Program-made: the position numbers and the translations under genes
Shown here: piece after piece, positions 1 through 6,028 of the stretch
Layout of the letters: every line of letters begins with the position of its first letter
How positions within the stretch are numbered: the first letter of the stretch is position 1
Notes under the pieces: model-generated
Databases searched by the model: none
Told to the model about the DNA's origin: nothing
What the model saw: the letters and a program-made list of their open reading frames with translations, nothing else
NCBI GenBank assembly: GCA_019113665.1
Contig: DXGW01000174.1
Location: 1-10,509 of the forward strand
Length of the DNA: 10,509 bases
Direction of reading: 5' to 3'
Source of the DNA: Candidatus Alistipes excrementipullorum
Lineage (GTDB): Bacteria > Bacteroidota > Bacteroidia > Bacteroidales > Rikenellaceae

Positions 1-143
1 TCCGACATAAGCCTCGGAGTATGAGACGATTCGAGATAATTGACGATCGAAGTCTGCTGCGTGGTCAAGGTATCCTCGTCCTGCTTGCAGCCCGTCAACA
101 TCAACACTCCCGACAAAACGGTTATCGCAACTTTTACATTCAT
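1..143 (-). CDS. Lipoprotein, N-terminal part only (cut by window edge)
   Basis: Reading the minus strand from an ATG at 143 gives an open frame to the window edge, about 47 residues. The first 19 form a classic lipoprotein signal peptide: MNVK, a hydrophobic stretch (VAITVLSGVLM), and a lipobox LTGC with the lipidated cysteine at residue 19. After it comes a polar, acidic stretch (KQDEDTLTTQQ) typical of Bacteroidetes surface or periplasmic lipoproteins. The mature domain lies outside the window, so the function cannot be called; FKBP-type prolyl isomerase lipoproteins often begin this way, but that is only a guess. The gene follows ruvA on the same strand after a 66-nt gap and has its own candidate promoter at 158-190, with a very short predicted leader. 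Confidence 0.75.
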   Translation of the reverse strand, partial: MNVKVAITVLSGVLMLTGCKQDEDTLTTQQTSIVNYLESSHTPRLMS

Positions 144-157
144 AGCCTATAAACGTA

Positions 158-190
158 CAAATTTAAGCATTTTATTGCATACGGGGCCAA
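158..190 (-). promoter_or_regulatory. Candidate promoter for the edge lipoprotein
   Basis: On the minus strand a TAAATTTG box (158-165) matches the Bacteroidetes -7 consensus TAnnTTTG, and a TTG (188-190) lies 22 nt upstream. The box ends only 14 nt before the ATG at 143, so the transcript would have a leader of a few bases. The spacing is at the long end of the usual range, and read-through from ruvA is an alternative. Confidence 0.45.
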
Positions 191-209
191 TTTTTCTTCG
201 ATAAATTCA

Positions 210-797
210 TCACAACCGCTTCAGGGCGTCGCGTACGGCCTCTTCGACCGAAATTGCAGGGTCGGCCTTAAGTATCTGACCCAGCACCTTTTCGGAGGCT
301 GTTTTCGTAAAGCCGAGCATCATCAGTGCGGCCAGAGCCTCATCGTGCGTCTCATTGCCGCCAGCCACGGCCGTTACGGCCATGTCCGCATCGTTAAGGT
401 CGAGCATCTTACCGCTCAACTCGACAATTATCTTCTGGGCCGTCTTCAGTCCGAGCCCCTTTACATTCTTCAGCAGCACGGCATTACCCGTGGCAATGAT
501 ATTCTGCAGTTCCGATGTCGAGTAGGTCGAAAGGATCATGCGTGCCGTATTGCCGCCAACGCCGGAGACACTTATCAACAGCCGGAAAAGGTCGCGTTCC
601 TTCTTCGTGGCAAAGCCGAACAGCGTCTGTGCGTCCTCGCGGACAACATAATGCACGAAAAGCTTTGTTTCGTGCATGTTTTCGATCTGCGAGTATGTCT
701 GCAGCGATATGTTTACGAAGTATCCGACACCGGCGGCCTCGACAACCGCATATGCAGGAGCGACCTCGGCTATCGTACCGCGTATATATTCATACAT
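210..797 (-). CDS. ruvA: Holliday junction branch migration protein RuvA
   Basis: RuvA is the DNA-binding subunit of the RuvAB branch migration complex. It forms tetramers on four-way junctions and loads the RuvB helicase for recombinational repair. The 195-residue length is normal for the family. The N-terminal OB-fold (about residues 1-65, opening MYEYIRGTIAEV) is followed by two helix-hairpin-helix motifs: ISVSGVGGNTARMIL near 75-89 and LKNVKGLGLKTAQKII near 109-124. An acidic linker (about 130-150) leads to the C-terminal domain III that contacts RuvB (DEALAALMMLGF onward). The start is the ATG at 797. A second in-frame ATG at 785 or later would cut into the first OB strand. It is transcribed divergently from the OmpH-like gene and followed on the same strand by a lipoprotein gene. 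Confidence 0.97.
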   Translation of the reverse strand: MYEYIRGTIAEVAPAYAVVEAAGVGYFVNISLQTYSQIENMHETKLFVHYVVREDAQTLFGFATKKERDLFRLLISVSGVGGNTARMILSTYSTSELQNIIATGNAVLLKNVKGLGLKTAQKIIVELSGKMLDLNDADMAVTAVAGGNETHDEALAALMMLGFTKTASEKVLGQILKADPAISVEEAVRDALKRL

Positions 798-802
798 ATC
801 TT

Positions 803-831
803 CAAAATTAACAATACGATTGACAAAAATA
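803..831 (-). promoter_or_regulatory. Candidate -7 boxes for ruvA
   Basis: Two minus-strand octamers match TAnnTTTG: TATTTTTG at 824-831 and TAATTTTG at 803-810. The first would leave a short leader before the ruvA ATG at 797; the second would give a nearly leaderless message. Neither has a TTG at the expected upstream distance, so these are -7 matches only, in an A+T-rich divergent intergenic region. Confidence 0.35.
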
Positions 832-852
832 AATATAATTTTTCTACCTTTG
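820..852 (+). promoter_or_regulatory. Promoter of the OmpH-like lipoprotein gene
   Basis: TTG at 820-822, 22 nt, then TACCTTTG at 845-852: a full match to the Bacteroidetes -33/-7 pattern. The predicted transcript starts near 858, leaving roughly 40 nt before the ATG at 897. The same octamer occurs in the cdaA promoter at 1538-1545. Confidence 0.65.
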
Positions 853-896
853 TGGTCTAACGTGTAAATTTTACAAAAACGTCTGATATATACACT

Positions 897-1475
897 ATGA
901 AAAAAATTCTTTTCGCTGCGCTGTTAGCAGCAGTCTGCCTGTCCGCCTGCAAGGAGGGCGAGAAAAAAGAGTCGAGTGAAGCTGCCGAGACCACAACCGT
1001 CATCGAAGGCGGCGACATCGCCTATGTAAACACCGACAAGGTATTCACCGAAAGTGAGATGTACAAAAGCGAAGGCGTAGCCCTGAAGGACAAGACCGAA
1101 AAAGCCCAGAAGAGCTGGGACAAAAAGGCTCAGGACCTCCAGTACCAGGCAGCCCAGCTTCAGGAGAAATACCAGAAGGGCCTGATTACTACCCGCGACG
1201 CACAGGCACAGCAGGAGGCTCTCGAAAAGAAGGCCGCAAGCCATCAGACCGCAGTACAGAAAGAGGCTCAGACTCTCGACGAGGAGAATTTCGTTTTCTC
1301 CAACCGCATGAACGACCTGCTTCTGCGTTCGGTACAGGCTGTCAATGCCGACAAGAAATACAAGATGGTCATCAATGCCTCGGCCCTTCTCGATGCAGAG
1401 CAGGCTCTCGACATAACCGACCAGGTTCTTGCCAAGTTCAACGAGCTCTACGCCGCAGAGAAAAAATCGAAATAA
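897..1475 (+). CDS. Skp/OmpH-like periplasmic chaperone lipoprotein
   Basis: The 192-residue protein begins with a lipoprotein signal peptide and the lipobox LSAC (cysteine 18). An acidic, low-complexity linker follows. The IAYVNTDKVF strand at about 41-50 is the typical start of OmpH/Skp proteins (usually IAYVD or IGYVD). Residues about 55-145 are rich in K, E, Q and A and should form the long coiled-coil tentacles with which Skp holds unfolded outer-membrane proteins. The C-terminal KYKMVINASALLDAEQALDI segment near 154-173 is the returning core strand, where the family usually has VLDK..VLYA....DIT. The lipid anchor differs from soluble E. coli Skp but is common in Bacteroidetes. It is monocistronic, with a promoter at 820-852 and a strong terminator at 1498-1537. 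Family assignment is good; the client range is inferred. Confidence 0.85.
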   Translation: MKKILFAALLAAVCLSACKEGEKKESSEAAETTTVIEGGDIAYVNTDKVFTESEMYKSEGVALKDKTEKAQKSWDKKAQDLQYQAAQLQEKYQKGLITTRDAQAQQEALEKKAASHQTAVQKEAQTLDEENFVFSNRMNDLLLRSVQAVNADKKYKMVINASALLDAEQALDITDQVLAKFNELYAAEKKSK

Positions 1476-1497
1476 CGCCACAAAACCAGGCTTGATT

Positions 1498-1537
1498 AAA
1501 AAAGATACCGACACGTTGCAGTGTCGGTATCTTTTTT
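1498..1537 (+). terminator. Strong intrinsic terminator after the OmpH-like gene
   Basis: A perfect 11-bp stem GATACCGACAC (1504-1514) pairs with GTGTCGGTATC (1521-1531) around the loop GTTGCA. It is flanked by six A on the left and seven T on the right, which can extend the stem to 17 bp. The T-run follows the stem directly. It starts 22 nt after the stop codon at 1475, and being flanked by both A and T runs it could also stop minus-strand transcription. Confidence 0.9.
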
Positions 1538-1545
1538 TACCTTTG
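1516..1545 (+). promoter_or_regulatory. cdaA promoter embedded in the upstream terminator
   Basis: TTG at 1516-1518 lies in the terminator loop; 19 nt later TACCTTTG (1538-1545) begins with the last T of the terminator T-run. This fits TTG-N19-TAnnTTTG. Transcription would start near 1551, leaving about 18 nt before the ATG at 1569. Confidence 0.65.
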
Positions 1546-1568
1546 TAGTCGATTAACGACTGGACAAG

Positions 1569-2360
1569 ATGGGATTCATACCTTTTTCGATCATCGACTT
1601 CATCGACATTCTGCTGGTTACCACGCTGATGTTCGGCATCTACCGTGCAACCAAAGGTACGAATGCCCAATATATCCTTACGGGAATAATATTCGTATAC
1701 CTGACCTGGGTTATCGTAAAGGCTCTGAACATGGAGCTTCTGTCGGGCATACTCGGTCAGATAATCAGTGTCGGAGTCATCGCGCTGTTCATAATATTCC
1801 AGCCGGAGATACGCCGGTTCCTCCAGATAATAGGCATGCGCCAGAAAGAGTTGGGCTTCATCACACGCATATTCAGCCAGCAGCACGGGGAGCAACTCGA
1901 CACCGCTCCGATAGTAGCCGCATGCCGCGACATGGCCGAGACGAAGACCGGCGCGCTCATCGTCATCGGGCAGCGCAGCGACCTGACCCTTATAACCGAA
2001 GGGGGCATAGCACTGAACGCGACGGTTTCACAGTCTCTTCTCAAGAACATATTTTTCAAGAATGCTCCGCTGCACGACGGGGCTGTCGTCATCAACGACA
2101 ACCGCATAGTTGCAGCGAAATGCATACTTCCGGTTACGCAAAGCGACGTACCCAAATCATACGGCACGCGTCACCGTGCGGCAATCGGACTGAGCGAAAT
2201 TTCCGATGCGATCATAATTGTCGTTTCCGAGGAGACTGGCGGCATATCCATAGCCCACAACGGCCAGTTGCGCCGTGACATCGACCCGAACCGCCTGGCA
2301 CAGGCCATCAACCGCTACATCAACGCCAATACCCGCAAGAGCGAGAAGGAAAACGCCTGA
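1569..2360 (+). CDS. cdaA: Membrane diadenylate cyclase CdaA (c-di-AMP synthase)
   Basis: The enzyme condenses two ATP into the second messenger cyclic di-AMP, which in other bacteria controls potassium and osmotic balance and cell-wall state. The 263-residue length fits CdaA. The N-terminal 90 residues are hydrophobic with three likely membrane segments (about 11-24, 35-52 and 57-77), followed by FQPEIRRFL. The DAC (DisA_N) domain spans about 100-245. The catalytic motif DGA is at 170-172 (HDGAVVI), RHR at 201-203 (GTRHRAAIG), and EETG at 221-224, so the active site appears intact. The start ATG at 1569 is well placed behind the promoter at 1516-1545. No cdaR-like partner or glmM follows, unlike the Firmicute arrangement; the downstream DNA is a decayed gene. 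Confidence 0.95.
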   Translation: MGFIPFSIIDFIDILLVTTLMFGIYRATKGTNAQYILTGIIFVYLTWVIVKALNMELLSGILGQIISVGVIALFIIFQPEIRRFLQIIGMRQKELGFITRIFSQQHGEQLDTAPIVAACRDMAETKTGALIVIGQRSDLTLITEGGIALNATVSQSLLKNIFFKNAPLHDGAVVINDNRIVAAKCILPVTQSDVPKSYGTRHRAAIGLSEISDAIIIVVSEETGGISIAHNGQLRRDIDPNRLAQAINRYINANTRKSEKENA

Positions 2361-2362
2361 TT

Positions 2363-2776
2363 ACAGAATCGGGGCTGACCGCAGACCATGGACAGTGCTT
2401 CATATTCAATGAAGCACGCATACGTAATCGTGACCACAGGCAAAATGCAAGTCAGGGCATGATTTTAGTTGTAACAAAACGCTGTACAGGTTAGATTGCC
2501 ACTAATTTTCGATTGCCTCATAATTACTACGCCGGAAAGTCTGTTTGCACACTGCAGTATAAATACGGATTACGGAAAGCAGATGGTTCTGACCGGTTTA
2601 TCGAGACTTCGGTATCGACGGTCGAGATCGACGAGTACACGCGAGCCGCAGACGGCGTACTCCAACCCGACATAGTCATACCCTATGTAGCCGCCGACTA
2701 CCTGTCAGGCCGGGACACCATGCTCGACCGGCTGATTGAGATCATAATCCGGTCACGTGCCGATACGACAGAATAA
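2363..2776 (+). pseudogene. Decayed C-terminal remnant, probably of an S41-family peptidase
   Basis: One frame is open from 2363 to 2776 except for a single TAG at 2492-2494. The distal part (2513-2776, up to 87 codons from a TTG) contains VLQPDIVIPY, then DYLSGRDTMLDRLIEIII. This resembles the end of tail-specific-protease-type (S41) peptidases, where a 'PDI..PY' strand precedes 'D..L..ai'. Reading through the TAG joins GMILVVTKRCTG to IATNFRLPHNYYAG, which looks like the S41 'G..TGG' strand that follows the catalytic serine region. The N-terminal and catalytic parts are missing, with only 2 nt between the cdaA stop and this open frame, and no good start codon or promoter is visible. The alternative is a small real gene starting at the TTG at 2513. 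Homology is judged by eye, so the family is tentative. Confidence 0.45.
2395..2417 (+). other. Perfect hairpin downstream of cdaA
   Basis: GTGCTTCAT (2395-2403) pairs perfectly with ATGAAGCAC (2409-2417) around the loop ATTCA, 35 nt after the cdaA stop. There is no T-run after it, so it is at best a weak terminator or a 3' end stabiliser for the cdaA message. It lies inside the peptidase remnant. Confidence 0.4.
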
Positions 2777-2795
2777 CGCCATAACGTGAAATCAC

Positions 2796-2828
2796 AAAAA
2801 AACGGACGCCTGTTGCAGGCGTCCGTTT
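2796..2828 (-). terminator. Strong intrinsic terminator of the secG-end operon
   Basis: On the minus strand the stem is AAACGGACGCCTG (2828-2816) pairing with its complement at 2812-2800, with a 3-nt loop. The stem is 13 bp and perfect, and is followed by a run of seven U that overlaps its base. It begins about 20 nt past the secG stop codon and closes the minus-strand envelope cluster. Confidence 0.9.
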
Positions 2829-2849
2829 CGGTATGACTTGATTCCGATA

Positions 2850-3233
2850 TTATTTGTTCTCGGCTGCAGCGGGCTCCTCGGTAGTCGCCGCAGGCTGCTC
2901 CTCGGCTGCGGGGAGTTCCATCTGAGGCATTGCCGTCTCGTCGGCAGTGGTTTTCTCGATAAGGGTCTGCGCGTCTTTCGAGAGGCTCGACGAACTCTGG
3001 GCTGCAATATCACGATCCATAGCCAATGTAGCAACGAGGCTCAATACCAAAATAGCTACGGCCATTGTCCACGTGAACTTCTCGAGGAAGTCGGCAGTCT
3101 GACGGACACCCATGACCTGGTTCGAAGCACCGAAGTTGGCAGCCATACCGCTCTTGGGGCTCTGAACCAATACCGCGAGAATTACCAAAACGCTCGCAAT
3201 CAGAATCAAAACAATACAAAAAGTGTATAACAT
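2850..3233 (-). CDS. secG: Protein translocase subunit SecG
   Basis: SecG is the small accessory subunit of the SecYEG channel in the inner membrane and assists SecA-driven protein export. The 127-residue protein has two membrane helices (about 3-23 and 54-72). Between them is the family's amphipathic loop with VLVQSPKSGMAANFG near 21-35, including the conserved V-Q and the glycine-rich FG turn. The C-terminal 55 residues are Ala/Glu/Thr-rich low complexity (AAEEQPAATTEEPAAAENK), longer than in E. coli but common in Bacteroidetes. The start is the ATG at 3233, 12 nt after the preceding TPR-like gene, with AAGGAAT just upstream as a close, weak Shine-Dalgarno. It is the last gene of the cluster, before the terminator at 2796-2828. 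Confidence 0.93.
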   Translation of the reverse strand: MLYTFCIVLILIASVLVILAVLVQSPKSGMAANFGASNQVMGVRQTADFLEKFTWTMAVAILVLSLVATLAMDRDIAAQSSSSLSKDAQTLIEKTTADETAMPQMELPAAEEQPAATTEEPAAAENK

Positions 3234-3245
3234 ATTCCTTATGAT

Positions 3246-3746
3246 TTAATTTATTTGTTTTTCCGTTTTATCTATATTGTCAATAAGTTCGGCAAAGTAA
3301 ACACTTTTTTCCGGATTTAACAAACTTAATTTGCGATAGATTGCTTTGGCCTCGTCAACAAGCCCCTGAGCGAGATATACTTCGGCAAGTTCCTCACTGA
3401 CGACATCGTCCTCGTCCGAGAGTTGCGCCTCGGTGCTAATCTGCTCATCATCAGCACCATCATCAGCTACAATGCGGTAATTGTCGAGTTGCAGGAAACG
3501 CTCTATCAGCCGCTCGTTGTCGGCATCTCCGTCACAGCCAAAATCGATCCTTTTCATGTCGAGAGAAGAGACCGATCGGCTCGCAGATGTCACCGCAAGG
3601 CGCGAACTTACGACGCCGCGCTGATGCGAACGTATCATGCGGGCCGTGGAAAACCACTCGTACTCGCTTATCAGGCGATCGAGTTCCTCGTCGGAAACGG
3701 GACCGCATGCCCCGCCTGTTGCCATGTACTCCTTGAAATCTGACAT
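3246..3746 (-). CDS. TPR-like protein of the lptE-secG cluster, function unknown
   Basis: A soluble, acidic protein of 166 residues with no signal peptide or membrane segment, so probably cytoplasmic. The N-terminal part has a short conserved-looking stretch, ELDRLISEYEWFSTARMIR (21-39). The middle is Ser-rich (50-63), then rich in Asp and Glu (95-116). The C-terminal region (117-152, SEELAEVYLAQGLVDEAKAIY and following) reads as one tetratricopeptide-type helix pair, suggesting protein-protein contact. I chose the ATG at 3746 (AGG 8 nt upstream); a GTG at 3755 would add three residues and sit 3 nt after the lptE stop. It sits between lptE and secG, with 12 nt to secG, so it is surely co-transcribed. 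I recall similar TPR-ended proteins beside lptE in other Bacteroidetes, but assign no function. Confidence 0.75.
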   Translation of the reverse strand: MSDFKEYMATGGACGPVSDEELDRLISEYEWFSTARMIRSHQRGVVSSRLAVTSASRSVSSLDMKRIDFGCDGDADNERLIERFLQLDNYRIVADDGADDEQISTEAQLSDEDDVVSEELAEVYLAQGLVDEAKAIYRKLSLLNPEKSVYFAELIDNIDKTEKQIN

Positions 3747-3758
3747 GTCACGCACCTG

Positions 3759-4271
3759 TTACCAGTTCGAGGCCGCAGCCTGGAAAATATCCGTCACCAA
3801 TTGTTCGACAATCTCGGTAATGAGTTCGCTCTCAACCTCGGTAAGCAGTCGTGTAGAGTCATAGTCGGCATATGCCGAGAAACTCTTGTTGAAAGACTGC
3901 TTCTCGTCTATGACATTGGTAAACCGGACCTTCACCGTGATGGTCAGACGGTTCTGCAGTGCATAGTCGTCGCTCGACACCGAAGCCGTCGTCGACGAAT
4001 ATCCCGTAATTTCTCCCTCGAATGCGAAATCGCCACCCTCGCTGACCTGCACCAAACGGGTCTGACGCGAGAACTTGTCCACAAGGGCATCTGTCAATGT
4101 CGAACTCAATATCGGCGCAACCATCGGGGCGTTGTTCGGGAAATAGGCCACGCTGAATGTCTTTGCCTCGGGCGGTATCGAAGCGCCTGACAGAGAATAC
4201 TTGACCGTACAGCCGCTTATGGCGGCCACGGCAGCAGTAATTATCAAAAATATCGTTCTTTTCATAATCAT
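3759..4271 (-). CDS. lptE: LptE-family outer-membrane LPS assembly lipoprotein
   Basis: LptE is the outer-membrane lipoprotein that plugs and helps fold the LptD barrel, which places LPS in the outer leaflet. The 170-residue protein starts with a lipoprotein signal peptide and the lipobox ISGC (cysteine 21). The mature start CTVKYSLSGASIPPEAKTFSV is the Bacteroidetes-type LptE opening, where a 'YSF.GASI' strand is followed by 'T..V..F.N'. Alternating strand patterns follow: FEGEITGYSSTTASV around 83-97, then LTITVKVRFTNVID. A helical tail, ELITEIVEQLVTDIFQAA, lies near 148-165. The ATG at 4271 overlaps the upstream stop as ATGA, indicating translational coupling; an internal ATG at 4265 would also work. 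Sequence identity across LptE families is low, so the call rests on pattern, length and neighbours. Confidence 0.85.
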   Translation of the reverse strand: MIMKRTIFLIITAAVAAISGCTVKYSLSGASIPPEAKTFSVAYFPNNAPMVAPILSSTLTDALVDKFSRQTRLVQVSEGGDFAFEGEITGYSSTTASVSSDDYALQNRLTITVKVRFTNVIDEKQSFNKSFSAYADYDSTRLLTEVESELITEIVEQLVTDIFQAAASNW

Positions 4272-4768
4272 TTCACGTTTTTAACTCTCTTGCGCAGGTT
4301 TCCGGCCAGAAGCGAGTACTCCTTGGCGCTCATCTTCATAACGACACGTCTGTTCCGTACGTCGACAAACACGGCACAGCCCTCTTCGGCCGAATAGCTC
4401 ACGCCTGCGATACGGTCATATCTCCACGACGACAGGAAATTCGACAGGACTCTCCGTTCCGTCAAAATAAACCTGTAACGACGGGAGAACATGGCCTCGT
4501 AAAAAGCCAGCACTCCGAGAACAAGCCATGTCACGCCCCAAAGTACCAACCCCAGAGCGATATATGCCACACCCGGAACGACATAACAGCAAAACAGAAC
4601 GCAAGAAGTCACACTCAGGAACTTACCGCTTTTGACGGCAATGATGCCCTGCCATGCACCGCTTTTCAGTTTATATATCTTGACAGCCTCCAGTACGGCA
4701 TACGTCACGAATACAAGCAGGAAAAACGAGCAGAAACATATTTCAAGAATATCGGGTTTCATGGTCAT
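4268..4768 (-). CDS. Membrane protein with a PH-like C-terminal domain, unknown function
   Basis: A 166-residue protein I cannot name. Residues about 9-29 form one membrane helix; about 50-92 form a hydrophobic block long enough for a helical hairpin (LGLVLWGVTWLVLGVLAF at its end). The remaining cytoplasmic-looking part (about 95-166) contains RYRFILTERRVLS, then RIAGVSYS, then a VFVDVRNRRVVMKM strand pair and a final helix. The 'Y.LT..R.V' then 'I..V' layout recalls bacterial PH domains of the YdbS type, an inference from pattern only. The ATG at 4768 overlaps the sigma-54 activator stop by one base (TAATG), and its own stop overlaps the lptE start (ATGA), so all three are translationally coupled. 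An ATG at 4762 is an alternative start. Confidence 0.75.
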   Translation of the reverse strand: MTMKPDILEICFCSFFLLVFVTYAVLEAVKIYKLKSGAWQGIIAVKSGKFLSVTSCVLFCCYVVPGVAYIALGLVLWGVTWLVLGVLAFYEAMFSRRYRFILTERRVLSNFLSSWRYDRIAGVSYSAEEGCAVFVDVRNRRVVMKMSAKEYSLLAGNLRKRVKNVK

Positions 4769-5976
4769 TACAACTTGTCGTCGATTCCGAGTTCCTTTAT
4801 TTTACGGTATAATGTCCTCTCCGACATGAAGAGTTCGGCCGCAGCGTCCTTGCGGCGCCCGTTATGGCGGCGCAATGCGCGAATGATCTGCTCTCGCTGG
4901 ACATCGGCCTTGGTCAGCTCGCGCGGCTGGTCGTCAACCACTTCGCTCTCGACATAATCGTCGGCAGGAGCGCTTTGTGTCTTCGTAGGCAGCAATCCTA
5001 TGACATCGTGGTGAGTATGTTCGGTCGTCGGCACAGCCGTCGGCGACATGCCCATACGCATCTCCGTCATCATACGCTTCAGGTCGTTGATGTCATTACG
5101 CATGTCGAAGAGCACCTTGTACAACAGTTCACGCTCGGTATTCATGTCCTCCATTCTGGCAGCCCCCATGACGCTCGGCGATGAGGTCTGCTGCTGGTCG
5201 GGCAAATATTTGGCCAGTATTGCCGCCGTGATCACGCGCGACTCCTCGACGGCCGAGATCTGCTCCGCCACGTTCTTGAGCTGGCGGATATTACCGCGCC
5301 AACCGTAGTGCTCAAGCATCGACCGCGCATCGGCATCGAGCGTTATCGCCGGCATGCGGTACTGCACGGCCACATCGCTGGCGAACTTGCGGAACAGCAG
5401 ATATATGTCCTCGGGGCGCTCCCGTAATGCGGGAACTGTTATGGGCACCGTATTGAGGCGGTAGTAAAGGTCCTCTCGGAACTTTCCGGCCGTAATCGAC
5501 TGCATAAGGTTGTTGTTCGTCGCAGCCACGACTCGCACGTTCGTCTTCTGCACCTTGGCCGACCCAACACGCATGAACTCGCCGGTCTGCAATATGCGCA
5601 GCAGACGCACCTGCGTCGACAATGGAAGCTCGGCCACCTCATCGAGGAATATGGTTCCGCCGTCGGCCTCCTCGAAATACCCCTTGCGGGAATCGGTTGC
5701 ACCCGTAAAGGAGCCCTTCTCATGGCCGAAAAGTTCGGAATCGATGGTACCTTCGGGTATGGCGCCGCAGTTCACGGCTATATATTTGTTATGCTTTCGG
5801 GCAGAATAGGCATGTATGACCTGCGGGAAGAACTCCTTGCCCACACCGCTCTCGCCGGTTACAAGTACCGACAAGTCGGTCGGGGCAACGCGCAAAGCCA
5901 CTTCGAGAGCGCGGTCAAGCAATTCAGAATTGCCTATTATGCCGAATCTCTGTTTTACCGATGTTAAGTCCGTCAT
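4768..5976 (-). CDS. Sigma-54 activator (AAA+ enhancer-binding protein) without receiver domain
   Basis: This ATPase would remodel RNA polymerase-sigma-54 to open promoters. In the 402-residue form (ATG at 5976) the AAA+ domain begins almost at once. It carries Walker A GESGVGKE (about 41-48), the sigma-54 contact loop as GSFTGA (about 88-93), Walker B GTIFLDEV (about 107-114), the FREDLYYRLN arginine-finger region (about 166-175) and WRGNIRQLKN (about 226-235). A roughly 100-residue linker with predicted helices follows, and then a Fis-type helix-turn-helix at the C-terminus (RREQ-like start, GRRKDAAAELFMSERTLYRK). No receiver, GAF or PAS domain precedes the AAA+ part, so control is probably by level or a partner protein. 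A TTG at 5991 would add five residues. The gene lies 52 nt after the HU-like gene and is coupled to the next gene. Its targets are unknown. Confidence 0.9.
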   Translation of the reverse strand: MTDLTSVKQRFGIIGNSELLDRALEVALRVAPTDLSVLVTGESGVGKEFFPQVIHAYSARKHNKYIAVNCGAIPEGTIDSELFGHEKGSFTGATDSRKGYFEEADGGTIFLDEVAELPLSTQVRLLRILQTGEFMRVGSAKVQKTNVRVVAATNNNLMQSITAGKFREDLYYRLNTVPITVPALRERPEDIYLLFRKFASDVAVQYRMPAITLDADARSMLEHYGWRGNIRQLKNVAEQISAVEESRVITAAILAKYLPDQQQTSSPSVMGAARMEDMNTERELLYKVLFDMRNDINDLKRMMTEMRMGMSPTAVPTTEHTHHDVIGLLPTKTQSAPADDYVESEVVDDQPRELTKADVQREQIIRALRRHNGRRKDAAAELFMSERTLYRKIKELGIDDKL

Positions 5977-6028
5977 CTGTCTGGGTTTCAAAAATTATCA
6001 TTCGATTCTCCCGGCTGCGGCACGTCCG

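Noticed and set aside
924..1895. Minus-strand open frame of 323 codons spanning the OmpH-like gene and part of cdaA
   Set aside because: It crosses a clear terminator and promoter and lies opposite two confident genes; the Leu/Tyr-rich translation shows no domain.
2392..2466. Short alternative frame starting near the ATG at 2388, encoding MDSASYSMKHAYVIVTTG
   Set aside because: Only about 25 codons, without promoter or family resemblance, and it overlaps the hairpin; the other frame fits the peptidase remnant better.
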